NCBI GenBank assembly: GCA_003427395.1
Contig: BFEA01000459.1
Coordinates: 766,801 to 805,289 of the forward strand
Direction of reading: 5' to 3'
Origin: Chara braunii
Taxonomy: Eukaryota > Streptophyta > Charophyceae > Charales > Characeae
Length of the DNA stretch: 38,489 nucleotides
The notes beneath the pieces are model-generated. The model searched no databases. It saw only the letters and a list, made by a program, of their open reading frames with translations, and was not told the DNA's origin. A program made the position numbers and the translations under genes. This document shows positions 22,981 to 31,933 of this stretch, in pieces (position 1 is the first letter of the stretch; every line of letters starts with the position of its first letter).

Positions 22981-23449
22981 TTATCTCACCCTTCGCCAGA
23001 TCGCCATCCCGGTCTCCTTCCCTCACAATCCCTTCCCCACCGACACCTTCCGTCACTTCTATGCTACCCGCCTCACTGTCACAGTACATCCCCACCCCTC
23101 TACTCAGTGTGCCCCCCTTGTCTTTTGCCTCCACGTCCTTCTCTTTAGTGCCGCATGGCGGGGCCACAATATAATTGAGGTCTATTGCACGATCACGGGG
23201 ACTATCCCCGCGTGCGAAGGCCACGATCGGTTCCGCATGACCCTTTTTGCAACCCTCTACCCCGACTATCTTGCGTCTCTCCCCCACAGTGGCACCCGTT
23301 TTCCCCGCTTCCATCGAATCATCCGCTACCAGGAGCTTCCGGTGACGGTAGCAGGGATGGAACACTTCCTGCCCCCGCTCCCAACCAACCCTCTCCCTCC
23401 CCATGCCCCCATGTACCACCTTCCCTTTCCTCTTCCCGCTGGTCACTAA
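22931..23449 (+). CDS. Element A ORF4, unknown accessory protein
   Basis: An intact frame of 172 codons from ATG 22931 to TAA 23447-23449, in the +1 frame relative to ORF3 and overlapping it by 50 nt, exactly as in B. The start is supported because B has an ATG at the equivalent position with the same next residues (MRxIxLRPRxLSR). Conserved blocks are PLDxLTLxQI, PVxFPxxPF, FYxTRL, VHPH, LLFSAAW, a VEVYxxxTGTIP-like phrase, DYLASLPxSG, RxHRIIRYxELPVT and HFLPPLP. It is rich in Pro, His and aromatic residues, without a clear membrane segment. No family is recognised. The conserved C-terminus suggests selection before the element decayed. Confidence 0.6.
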   Translation: MRGIGLRPRSLSRFPLDYLTLRQIAIPVSFPHNPFPTDTFRHFYATRLTVTVHPHPSTQCAPLVFCLHVLLFSAAWRGHNIIEVYCTITGTIPACEGHDRFRMTLFATLYPDYLASLPHSGTRFPRFHRIIRYQELPVTVAGMEHFLPPLPTNPLPPHAPMYHLPFPLPAGH

Positions 23450-24115
23450 TGCGCGGTTGCATGGCACGTGTCAAGGCGATGGCATGAATGATCTCCTCCT
23501 TCAAAAGACGAGAGCCCTTCCTAAGGAACATGTAGGATAGAGCCTACGTATGCCACCTTGAATGACGTCCACACTCTTATCGAACGGTAAGTGGCAACGA
23601 AGAGAGCTCCGCGTGTCGATCGATTAGAGAGATCGACACGTGTCGTGATGACTACGCAAGCGGGAGCTTGATTAAGATTGGAACCCCCTGGGCGTCACAT
23701 ACGTGACGAACCAATTCTTGTTCCGCGCAATTTCCTGCACAACGACAATGAGGGGTCCTAAGCTGGGAAGGTTGGGCCAATTACGGGAAATGGGGATCGA
23801 CGAAAAATTGCATCGGTGTCCTTGTTTGTTATTCTTTTTACATCGCTTCTTTTCGAATGGCTGGGGCCAGGGCTGGGCAAGTCCTGGGATGATCAATTGA
23901 GTGGCTGGCGCACCGACAGAGGCGCGACTTATAATGGTTGACGTCGCTTCTTTCTTGTTCTGCTGTCGGGTTTTCGGCGCGGTAATCGTGTGGGAGTCTT
24001 TGCTTCTTTGTTTTTGAATTTCTTTTTCGAATCTTGTCAAGCCCTCGACGACTCCCGAAATTTCGGACTTTCTTTTCGGGATTTGTGCTTTATTGAAGCT
24101 CTTTCTACATTTTTG

Positions 24116-24607
24116 CTAGGTTGTTTTATCAGACGTCCGGGACGTCTGACGGGACGTCTGGTCGAACGTCGGACCGGACAGGGGATGTCCGACCTAGCGC
24201 AAAAAAAAAAAAAAAAAAAAAAAAACTTTTTTTTTTGAAAACAATGATGTGGCTTCTACCTTGCATAAGGTGTATGCCACCAGAATTTTAGCTTATTTGA
24301 GCCAGTAGAAAAAAAGATAAAAATCCTGAAAGATTCTAATCCCCACCTATACCCCTCCTATCCCCACCAAAACCCCTCGTACCCCCCCCNCCCNCCCCAA
24401 ATAGCACCCTATCACCAAATGCTCATAAAATTCTGAATTTATTTATGGGGGGTCTCTATGGCATGCGTAACACTGTCATAATTTTTTTTTTCTTTTTCTT
24501 TTTTAGTGCCAAAAAGTCGTCGTCCGGAAATCCGGACGACGGGGGTACCCTACGTCCGGGGAGACGTCCGGGGGAGATGTCCGATCTCCAGACCATTGGT
24601 AACATAG
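24116..24607 (+). mobile_element. MITE copy 2 (CTAGGTT ends, 8-bp TSD)
   Basis: A 492-bp relative of the element at 10900-11227. It starts CTAGGTTGTTTTATC and ends GGTAACATAG, flanked by a perfect 8-bp duplication CATTTTTG at 24108-24115 and 24608-24615. It shares the GACGTCCGGGAC left part, GGGGATGTCCGACCTAGCGC followed by an A-run, and the right-hand CCGGACGACGG-GGTACC ... GGGGGAGATG ... GACCATT-GTAAC block. It is longer than copy 1 because of extra A-rich and C-rich middle sequence. It inserted into the element A LTR and so is younger than A. Confidence 0.88.
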
Positions 24608-26012
24608 CATTTTTGCGTTAAATAGGAATTTACTATTAAGGAATTTAGGAATTTGGAATTTTTGTTTCCGCGCTGTGGCTTTTTTGTGTGTTTCTTTTTG
24701 CGGCTGCAACGGAGCTTTTATTAGTCGGCGCCCTTAATCGTATGCGCAACTGTAATTTTAGGGCGGACGCCATTGTAACTGTATCTTTCTTCTTGATTTT
24801 CGTTTTTTCCGCTTTCCTTTTTCTTTTTGCTGTGTCTAATTGGTCCGCGGGCTGCATGATCGGATCGATGCGTGGAGAGTGGCTATGTCCCCCACATCGC
24901 GATCTGGCCATGTACATAGCAGACACTCCCTCCCCTTCTCTCCTTTCAAAGTCCTTGCAATTTCGTGTTCGTCGCACATACATGCACGCCATAAATTTTG
25001 GCTGCGCGATTAGATAGCTCTCTTAAAAAAGATTGTTGGAAACTCGAGGTAGCGCGATCAGTGAGGGTCGGCTCACGAGCGAAGTAAGAGGTGAGTTGAA
25101 GTGGGAGTTGGGCGACCCGACGAGCTGGTGCCGAGTGTGCGGGGTTGACGCGTGGGGCTACAACGAACTGTAGTGCGCGGGCGAACCTAACGGGCGCAGG
25201 AGGACTAAGCGGGGTGACAACTTCGTGGGTTGGTGCGTGACGACAGACTGTCCGCATCGGAGAAAGAAAGAGAGAGAGTTGAGGTTGATGGACGTGGAGT
25301 TGTAATTTTCTTTGTCTTCTCCCTGGCTTTTGTATATAAATTTTGATTGCGGCTCGGACAATTAGCCCTTATTTTCCTTCGGCATCTTTGTCTCGATGTT
25401 AGCTTTTGTATGGTGTCCTACTCAGTCTCGATCCTTCCTCTTTTGTGTATATTGGATGAACGATTTCTGATGGAATGATATGCATGTTGTTTTTGCCTGA
25501 TCATCTTCGCTGCTTGTCACTTTCATCTGCTGTTGTCACGATACGAGCTTGATGTGGTTAAGGTGTCTGATGTGTGTGATGTCAGTTTGCATGATCGAAA
25601 ATAATTGTTTGCGGGATCATTTACTGATTGGATTGCTGGGTGATTGTCTCCGCCCCGTGGCGATTTTGCATATAGAACTTAACCCTCTTGCATGAGAATC
25701 GGGCAACAGACATGCACGAGCCCGAACACCTCGTATATGCAGATGTAAGCGTGATCTAATGATGAACGCCACTTACACGTGTCCACACGCGGTCGATTCG
25801 CGATCACTGACGGACTCTGTACCTTCGGCATCAAGATGATTGTGGATTTTTCCCATTGCATGCGTGTAAACCCGCCCGAAAGGAACGGGGCCTACACGCG
25901 TGCCTACAAGCATACACACGGGCTGTGACAACGTTCTTCCCGAAATGACAAGATGTCGTGAGATCCAGTGTACCAAGAATACTAGGAAGAACAACTCAGG
26001 CTGCGGGGGAGT

Positions 26013-26378
26013 TTGAGAAATCCGGAGTTCCCCTGTTTAACTGAGAACAGCCGACTGTGTCCCAGGGACTTTCACCGTGCCATAACACGCGACCCGAGGG
26101 GCCCCGACTACCCGACCACTTATAACACGCAATATTCCATATCCCCCGGCTTCGTCGTTATCGCCACCAATTTCCCTCCCTTCCATCTCCTCCTCCCATA
26201 CCACCAACTCATGGTGGTACCGTGGAATTCTATAGCCCCTTATTGGCCCCACAATGCATACACGCCGTGCAGAAATTGCAGACGGCGTGGCAACCACCGA
26301 GCCTTTGGAAGTACGGAGCCTAACCATAACACGCGACGTCAAATGCCACGTGTCCGCGCCTGGAGGTCCGACCCATAG
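26013..26378 (+). pseudogene. LTR-borne ORF, copy A
   Basis: An open frame within LTR A, without an ATG at its beginning, aligning closely with copy C (RNPEFPCLT, RDFH, NFPPFHLLL, VVPWNSIA) and more distantly with copy B. It continues past the point where C stops and shows CRNC, matching CTEC in B, followed by an Arg-rich stretch. The conserved core GFVVIATNFPPF lies about 540 bp before the LTR end, comparable to about 570 in B and about 480 in C. No start codon is evident here, so this copy may be broken at its 5' side. The function is unknown. Confidence 0.5.
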
Positions 26379-27332
26379 AAGTCGCAACCCTCACGAACGG
26401 ACCTCTCCCGAACCGCCACGAGCAGGTCGGACGGCCCCAAGACGCACCGCGCATGCCATCTGCCTTATGCTGCACGATATCAACCGCCATCAGACCGAAA
26501 GTAACCCGTCCCATAGCCTCATTACACCTATGCCCCTGGAACCTTGCCACAGGAGATCTCAGTTCTGACCTGAGACTCCACCCCCAATTTCCCAAAAATC
26601 CTTGGCACACCCCTTATCGCACTTCCAGGCCCACATCCCACTCCGATCAGGAAGTCGTGCCGGGCGTGAGGTTTGGGCGTCACAGGGTAATGGCACCGGT
26701 GCCCCAAACCTTCAAAATTGTCTTTCAGTTGCTTCTGGTGGTCTCGAGATGCTATTATACTCATAAATCTGCGGTTAGAACTACGCTGGTTTGTGATGAA
26801 CCACTTCACGAACCCGTGCTATCTTTCATACCCTTTCTTTTGCTTATATCCTACCAACCCCAGGAAAAAACCCGTTTTTATTTCTTGCTTTCGGGTGCTG
26901 CATTTTCCTTTTTTTTCTTAGAGTTTTTTCGACTACTGAGTTCTGTTTTTCCTTTTGCAAAGTCAGGAAATACATGGGAAATTGCGCGCGCCTTAGCGAG
27001 CACGGGCTCGGTAGTTGAGAACTCCAGGATAAGCGGAACTTCGACGTGTCCTTTTTGGGTGTGTAAAATGTTCTTGGGCGCGTCGCGGAAATCTTTCGGA
27101 ATTTCGTCCGGACACGAATAAGCGTAGGATTTTCTTTTCCCGCGTCGCTTTTTCGCGCGCGGATATGGTGATTTCAATTTTGAATTAGGAGCCAGCTGTA
27201 ACTATTTCGGTGCCTTTTTCTTTTTTTTGTTGACGGCGCGTGCATGCAAAAGCTTCCTCCTCTCTGTCCCCCGCATCGTCCCCTCTCACGCAACCTGTCC
27301 TTCTCCCTCCTCTTTCTCTCTCCCCGTAACTG

Positions 27333-27339
<7 letters not shown>

Positions 27340-27370
<31 letters not shown>
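27340..27370 (+). repeat. (CT)n microsatellite in LTR B
   Basis: A short CT run followed directly by a C-run. It lies about 340 bp upstream of the TATA box and inflates nearby Ser/Leu-rich or Arg/Glu-rich open frames. Confidence 0.9.
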
Positions 27371-27372
<2 letters not shown>

Positions 27373-27521
27373 CCCCCCCCGCCTTGCTGTTTGCGCGCCA
27401 ATTTCCCTTTCCCGATCGTCTGAATCTTGGACCCATCTTGTGCCACCTCTCGCGCCTTTTCTCTTCTCACCCTCTGAGTCCGGCGAACGACGCTCGGTCG
27501 ATCCCCCGATAACTCCCGCTC

Positions 27522-27578
27522 ACCAATCAGGCGCGTGGATCGATAGGACCTTCCTATCGTGCGACGCATCTGATTGGT
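27522..27578 (+). promoter_or_regulatory. Inverted CCAAT repeat upstream of the TATA box
   Basis: ACCAATCAG at 27522-27530 and its exact complement CTGATTGGT at 27570-27578 enclose a second perfect palindrome, CGATAGGA (27541-27548) and TCCTATCG (27552-27559). Two CCAAT motifs in opposite directions about 135-190 bp upstream of a TATA box look like an LTR enhancer/promoter module. The binding factor is unknown; NF-Y would be the usual reader of CCAAT. Confidence 0.5.
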
Positions 27579-27709
27579 TGAACCTTGAGTTCCGAGGGAT
27601 CAATAAGGCGTTCGAAAAACACTCTTCTAAAAGTCTTCTCCTCCTGCTTCTCCTCTTATACCTCAACTTTCCCGTCGCCTTCTCCCCCTTCTATCTCCCC
27701 TGTCGCAAC

Positions 27710-27716
27710 TATAAAA
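27710..27716 (+). promoter_or_regulatory. TATA box of LTR B
   Basis: TATAAAA in the context CAACTATAAAACCCGC is a good match to a pol II core promoter. Transcription would start near 27740, placing about 2.1 kb of leader, including the LTR ORF, ahead of gag. The U3 part would then be about 950 bp. Confidence 0.5.
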
Positions 27717-28125
27717 CCCGCAAGCGCGTCCGCAAATCTCTCTTACGTTCTCGACTCCTAAGCCAGTTTCTGGGAAGCAGTGGCTAGGCAGAGTGTGTTG
27801 ATGCGAGTCGGAAAATCCTGTCGGGCTGACGATAGGCTGGCCGGTTGCGCGCTTGATCGCCACGACGGACTGTGGGATCCGGGCGAATCGTGTCGAGCTT
27901 ACGACAGCGGGGTGACGATCGCAGTGGTGGGAGTTAGCACGTGACGGCCGGGATCGTCGATGCGGGTATGAGGTTCGATGATTGGAGTTGAGTGAGTGAT
28001 TGGCCCAGAGCCATATTGGAGTTAACGGCGAATGCGCATTTGTTGTTGCGGATCTTTACCTTTGGCGTGAGTGCATGGTGGTCATGTCGAATGTCTCTCT
28101 CCCAGATCTGGTCATCACCTATCTC

Positions 28126-28127
28126 GA

Positions 28128-28196
<69 letters not shown>

Positions 28197-28309
28197 NNNN
28201 NNNNNNNNNNNNNNNNNNNNNNNNNNNNNNNNNNNNNNNNNNNNNNNNNNNNNNNNNNNNNNNNNNNNNNNNNNNNNNNNNNNNNNNNNNNNNNNNNNNN
28301 NNNNNNNNN
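28126..28309 (+). repeat. (CT)n microsatellite ending in an assembly gap
   Basis: A CT run from about 28126 to 28196 is followed by 113 undetermined bases (28197-28309). The gap almost certainly lies in or next to the repeat, so the LTR length is approximate. Confidence 0.9.
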
Positions 28310-28371
28310 TGATGTGTCTCGATTGATTATCTCTCGCTTTCTCTCCTAAGTAGGAACAAATCGGTGTGCTT

Positions 28372-28439
28372 CCCTTGCGTAAAAGAACTTCTTCCGGAAC
28401 TCTTCCATTAGTTTCCTGGGTAATCCTTTTACGCAAGGG
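28372..28439 (+). repeat. Perfect 14-bp inverted repeat with 40-bp loop
   Basis: CCCTTGCGTAAAAG at 28372-28385 pairs exactly with CTTTTACGCAAGGG at 28426-28439. It lies downstream of the TATA box, so it would form a stem-loop in the 5' leader of the element RNA. It could alternatively be a tiny fold-back insertion. Confidence 0.7.
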
Positions 28440-28781
28440 CCCCGCCTTCTTGTCTTGTAAACGATGGATGCGTGTGTATTGTGCAATGCGACCCATCTTT
28501 TTCGGTGCATGTCTCATTTTCGCACCTTCCACAATGAATGCATGTATGGAATATGTGACTCTTTTGTGGATTAGACGATTGTCGTCGGGATTTTGTTCGA
28601 GAATGCATGAGTGTTTAGATATGTAGCTCTGTTTGCACTGCGCATGCCATCTGTCTTATGTTGCACGACATCAGAAGCCGAGACACGAGGCGTCCCTGAG
28701 AAACAAGGCGCCCAGGGACCTACGTTGTCTTGAACTAATCGGACCCGCAGCCATATGCGTGATCAAGCTGATCTGTGTTTG

Positions 28782-28902
<121 letters not shown>

Positions 28903-28979
28903 TCGAAAAGATTGATTGGGGGACGCGCGAATCGCTTTTGTTCTTAATGACGTCTTATGATATTTTGTGATTGATTGAC

Positions 28980-29429
28980 ATGTGGGCTGACAAGTACCCT
29001 TCGATTGGGCGCCAGCCTCCCGTATCTCCCATCCCAACGCGACCTTTTCCTTACAGTGAGGAAAGGACCCGTGTATGTGAGTGGGACGTACGAGAAGCCA
29101 TTGAACAAATCGGCGGGCAGTATTACTTCCCTCCGGCCAACCGCTGTTCTAGGTTTGTCGAAGCCGGGTTTGTTATTATCGATACGCACTTCCCACCTTA
29201 CTCGGTATTGTTGTCATTTAACGAGTTGATTGTCATTTCGTGGACGGCAGTAGAACCCCACTGGCCGCGCACTCTATGCACCGAATGTCGGCGTTGTGAG
29301 CGCTACGAGTCCAGGGGTTTTCACTACCGTGTGTGGAGCGAAGACGAGCCTAAAGAAAGAGCCACGCGGCTGAGACCCTCCACGTCAGACTCAGAACTAA
29401 CTGGCGAACGACGACGAGATTTGATATGA
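28980..29429 (+). CDS. LTR-borne ORF, copy B (149 aa)
   Basis: An intact frame from ATG 28980 to TGA 29427-29429, inside the LTR and downstream of the TATA box. The core matches copies A and C at the amino-acid level while the DNA is much more diverged: RVCEWD, a YYFPPAN phrase, GFVIIDTHFPP, LLSFNELIVISW, HWPRTLC and then CTECRRC. The CxxC followed by Arg/Cys could be half of a zinc site. The C-terminus is charged (EDEPKERATR, ERRRD). Upstream residues are Pro-rich and not shared. There is no signal peptide or membrane segment. As the first sizeable ORF on the predicted RNA, it could be expressed or act as an upstream ORF limiting gag translation. Confidence 0.55.
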   Translation: MWADKYPSIGRQPPVSPIPTRPFPYSEERTRVCEWDVREAIEQIGGQYYFPPANRCSRFVEAGFVIIDTHFPPYSVLLSFNELIVISWTAVEPHWPRTLCTECRRCERYESRGFHYRVWSEDEPKERATRLRPSTSDSELTGERRRDLI

Positions 29430-29741
29430 AAACGAGACATGCGAAGCGTGCCCAAGCCTTTATGTTCTAAACGACGGGCTGTAGCCCGGTGGGAGGCACG
29501 ACAATACTTTTTGGATTGAATTTGGATCTTTCCCTCTCTCTCCGCTTTACCGCGCGCGCATTTTGCGACGCGCGAAAACGATCGACTTGCTCCATCGGAC
29601 CAACACGGGGGATTTCGGTTACGTCTGTGTCCCCACACTCAATTTCCAAAAATCCTTGGCACACCCCATCTTGCTGTTTTTTTTGGGCCTCTTTTCTGCA
29701 CAGCTAACACTCCGAACGAAAGACAGCACAGGGCGTGAGGT

Positions 29742-29754
29742 TGGTATCGAAGCC
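29742..29754 (+). promoter_or_regulatory. Primer-binding site, initiator-Met-tRNA-like
   Basis: TGGTATCGAAGCC directly follows the LTR. The common plant-type initiator-Met site reads TGGTATCAGAGCC, so it differs at positions 8 and 9 of 13. A host tRNA whose 3' end is complementary to the sequence seen here would be the minus-strand primer. Confidence 0.6.
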
Positions 29755-29874
29755 GGCACGTGGCCGTTCTGATGATAGTAAGTCGAACTGGCGAGAGGTA
29801 GGAGAGACCCTCAACTAGCTCGTCGAGATCGACCAGTGACCAGATCTCAGTCTGGAGCGGCTGCACCCGCAACA

Positions 29875-31878
29875 ATGGTGGACGGTACTAGGGTGATCGT
29901 TAGCATCCCTGCCCCCTTCCCCTTCTTCCCCAACCACACCCATCCTGAGGCTTGGTTGGAAGTTGTCGAAGCCCAAAACTATAGCGCAACCGATCTTCCC
30001 TGTGTTCTGACTTGACTACTCCGCAGTACATCACACGATTGGTTTAGAAAGCATACATGGGTAGATTGGGAGACTTTTAAGCATGCATTCTTGGCTCGAT
30101 TCGACATGGTTAGTGAAGATGTCGCCTGGTACGTGCTCAAAAATCGACCCCAAGGACCAAGGGAACTGTTACCCGATTTCGTTGATTGATTTCAAACCAC
30201 ATTGGATAAATTCGGGCAAGACGAGAAATCTGCTCGAGATTTGTTTATTGATCACCTTTGAAGTCCGACCTTGAAAGGGAAACTGCAGAAAAAAGTTCTG
30301 CCAAAAACAACCCATTTATCGCCTATCATTATTAAAGCATTGGAACTAGACTTGGCTGATACAAAAAGATATATCAGCCAGGGAGACGAAGACATTACGG
30401 ATACCATATGGGATGTAACGGCTAAAAGGCGATCGTGGTTGCAGGCAGTCGAACAATTTTATCCCCGCCCCGACCATGACCTTCCCAGCGGAATCGTTTC
30501 CGATATCCCGGCTGCTTCTCCTTCATCTCCCCCGGTGAATCAATCGATCGCAGCCATCAGAGGCGGACCTTCATCTGAGCCCCCCTCGCCGGCCGTAACC
30601 AATCTACACCTTGCCGAGATGATCCATACGGCTACTACCAAGCAGTCCGAATGGATGAGCAACTTGATCCAAATGCAGGCTGCTCACATGGAACGGTTGG
30701 AACAGATAATGAGCAGGCTCATTAAGCCTAACCCAGCTCCTGCTCGGCCTGCCCCTGCATCGTTTCCACTCTTACCTGCTCCGGCTGCTCTAGGATTTGC
30801 CCCTCAGTTTCCCCAGTTTGCTAATCCGATAGGAAAGATCGAATGCTTCAACTGCAAACAGCCCGGGCATTTTGCTCGAGACCGTCCGCAGCCGAAACGT
30901 AATCATCCCCCCCCTACTGCAGCCCCCATCGCCCTCAATCAAGGTCGAGTGGCCGCTCTGATGGATACGGACCCGGGAAAAGAGCTCGTGGCATACGCTC
31001 CAGAACAGCCTTCCCCTTCGACGACAATGGCGCCGACATCAGGGGCCTCTTCCTCTGACGCTGCTGACGTGGTCGATCCCCTCGAGTATCTCCATCTTGC
31101 CGGAATGATCGGAGCAATCCGATCGGCCCAAGATGATCTCGAATGGGTCGATCGTGAGTCCAATCGTGGACCACAGTTTCGGACAGGGGATATTGATGTA
31201 CTGAAAACGCTCAAGCAACTAGACATTCGCGTGCCCATCCCAGTGGGACAGCTGCTCACCATATCTGAAACAACGAACGATAAACTATTACAACATTGTC
31301 AGAAAAATCAAAAGCGCTTCACCTATCAGCGCGTACAACGGATGTTGAAGAAGAAGGAAGAAGGTGAGGAGGTTGCACCCCTCGAGCGAGTCACAAAAGA
31401 ACCTGAACCCGAAGCCGCTCGTATAGCAGCGATCTCTGTAGCAGAAAAGGATCACTTCATACGAGCTCGACCGGTACGATGGAACAGCGCGGAATGTGAC
31501 TGTGAAGTTTGGGGTAAGCCGTTTACTGCCCTAATCGACACAGGGTCTTCTGCAGTGGCCATATCATTGGAGACTGTTAAAAAGACGGGACGACTTGGAT
31601 CCATTCTTCCTCAATCGGGCAAAGACAACTATGTCTCTGCCGACGAGGAAGTAATGAATATCGTAGGTATTATCGAGAACGTGGTTGTAAAAGTAGGACG
31701 AGTACACGTCCTTGTCAACGCGCTCGTAATAGATGTACGCTCCTATTCTGTGTTGTTGGGATTACCTTGGGCAATGGCGGTAGGCGCACGACTTCATTTC
31801 GATTCGAAGCAACTGGTGCTCACACAAACTGGGGGAAAACCTCAGACTGTTCCCTTACGGGTTTCCACCCCACGATAA
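29875..31878 (+). pseudogene. gag: Element B gag and protease (three TGA stops)
   Basis: ATG at 29875 follows a leader of about 130 nt. The frame runs 667 codons to TAA 31876-31878 and has three in-frame stops, all TGA: 30013, 30187 and 30259. The first 130 residues look like a capsid domain (HPEAWLEVVEAQ, W-D/W..F, FKHAFLARFD, a LPDFVD...F segment). Then come Pro/Ser-rich text, a coiled helix (MQAAHMERLEQIMSRL), and a zinc knuckle CFNCKQPGHFARDR where the fourth ligand is R. Next are the C-terminal gag block (TGDIDVL, LQHCQKNQKRF) and an intact protease core with DTGSSA (D at 31537) and LLGLPWA. No frameshift separates gag and protease here. From 30271 to the end the frame is fully open. Confidence 0.85.
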
Positions 31879-31933
31879 AACGGGTTCCCAACTCACCCCA
31901 AATAGGGATGATCCGAGGCATTGATCCTGAGGA

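Larger units (their letters stand above)
15888..26684 (+). mobile_element. Element A: truncated, decayed Ty3/Gypsy retrotransposon
   Basis: From left to right: gag C-terminal part, protease, linker, RT, RNase H, PHD finger, integrase, ORF2, ORF3, ORF4, a short 3' untranslated part, and a 3' LTR (23702-26684). The order RT-RNase H-integrase defines Ty3/Gypsy. The gag N-terminal half, primer-binding site and 5' LTR that element B has are missing. It is inactive: protease and integrase active-site residues are changed, integrase is frameshifted, and a 346-bp MITE sits in pol. Element B is a diverged relative with the same gene order, lying 107 bp downstream in the same orientation. Confidence 0.9.
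23702..26684 (+). mobile_element. Element A 3' LTR, ~3 kb including a MITE
   Basis: The start is set by alignment with B: TTGGAACCCCCTG, GCGT, ACATA and then GTGACGAACCA occur at 23679-23713 and at 38238-38273. The end is set by the terminal CGTCACA, complementary to TGTGACG, and by similarity to LTR remnant C. The length is 2983 bp, or about 2480 bp without the MITE and its duplicated target. It carries a TATATAAA at 25333-25340 that could be a core promoter, a homopolymer C region with undetermined bases at 24390 and 24394, and the LTR ORF at 26013-26378. No matching 5' LTR of A is in the window, so the borders rest on comparison with B and C. Confidence 0.7.

Noticed and set aside
25924-26684. 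A separate solo LTR starting TGTGACAACG
   Set aside because: No 5-bp duplication flanks it (CGGGC versus GGGTA), and it is better explained as the 3' part of the element A LTR.
27227-27787. A 186-codon frame at the LTR promoter
   Set aside because: Dominated by the CT microsatellite and ends past the TATA box; not shared with LTR A.
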